Under the pieces are notes generated by a model. The model was not told the DNA's origin. It ran no database searches and saw only the letters and a list, made by a program, of their open reading frames with translations. A stretch of DNA of 64,000 nucleotides from Pseudorhodobacter sp. MZDSW-24AT (lineage in GTDB: Bacteria > Pseudomonadota > Alphaproteobacteria > Rhodobacterales > Rhodobacteraceae), in the NCBI RefSeq assembly GCF_002794355.1, contig NZ_PGOI01000008.1:62001-126000 (forward strand). The letters are read 5' to 3'. Shown here in pieces: positions 63,421-64,000 of this stretch (position 1 is its first letter; the number at the start of each line of letters is the position of its first letter). The translations under genes were made by a program, and so were the position numbers.

Positions 63421-63458
63421 TTGGCCATCCGCGACACGCGCATGTCGCAGATGGCCAA
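63421..63458 (-). terminator. Stem-loop between the dehydrogenase gene and soxB
   Basis: The arms TTGGCCATC and GATGGCCAA, with inner GCGACA and TGTCGC, make a 15-bp stem with one mismatch and a six-base loop. It begins seven bases past the dehydrogenase stop. No T-run follows, so it is likely an mRNA 3' end structure or Rho-assisted terminator. Confidence 0.65.
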
Positions 63459-63464
63459 AGCGCT

Positions 63465-64000
<536 letters not shown>

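Overview
The window is high-GC alphaproteobacterial chromosome, most consistent with Rhodobacteraceae. Supporting signs are tightly packed ATGA/GTGA-overlapping operons, heterotetrameric sarcosine oxidase, a ThyX thymidylate synthase, a small NDUFS4-like complex I subunit and a PaoABC-type aldehyde oxidoreductase. A 24.35-kb, lower-GC Tn7-like transposon interrupts this backbone at 26975-51326.

Left backbone (1-26.7 kb). A minus-strand carbohydrate/polyol operon runs from a glycerate 2-kinase and a LacI regulator through a binding protein, two permeases, a DUF2160 membrane protein and two ATPases to a dihydroxyacetone-type kinase cut by the window edge. Next come two small lipoproteins (one entericidin-like, with a clean terminator) and a paoABC-like molybdenum hydroxylase operon. 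A catecholate-type siderophore uptake locus (DUF2218, binding protein, two permeases, ATPase, TonB receptor) follows, then a COQ8-like kinase. An eptA-dgkA pair diverges from its likely two-component system, and a VIT-family metal transporter closes the region.

Transposon (26975-51326). Both ends carry three related, same-orientation repeats (core CGGGGCAAAGGTTT), spaced on the left and contiguous on the right. Overlapping tnsA-tnsB-tnsC-tniQ genes run towards the left end and stop at a perfect intrinsic terminator. The right end lies 4 bp beyond the stop codon of the NDUFS4-like gene, so that gene's 3' end is a candidate TniQ attachment site. The cargo is an AAA+ ATPase, two tandem paralogous metallophosphoesterases, a DUF4238 protein, a one-helix membrane protein, a possible nuclease, a frameshifted HExxH protein, a small divergent protein and a complete type I restriction-modification system (hsdMSR). 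No Cas genes or CRISPR array were seen.

Right backbone (51.3-64 kb). This holds the NDUFS4-like gene, uvrB with a candidate LexA box, a membrane-anchored NYN/PIN-type RNase, a small membrane protein, a ParA-like ATPase, an AT-rich gene broken at a T7 homopolymer, thyX, a glyoxalase, the sarcosine oxidase genes soxB and soxDAG, and the end of a glutamate dehydrogenase gene. A palindromic intergenic repeat family sharing an AATATCCCCGCCGGAGGC-like core occurs at about 3.6, 58.1 and 62.0 kb.
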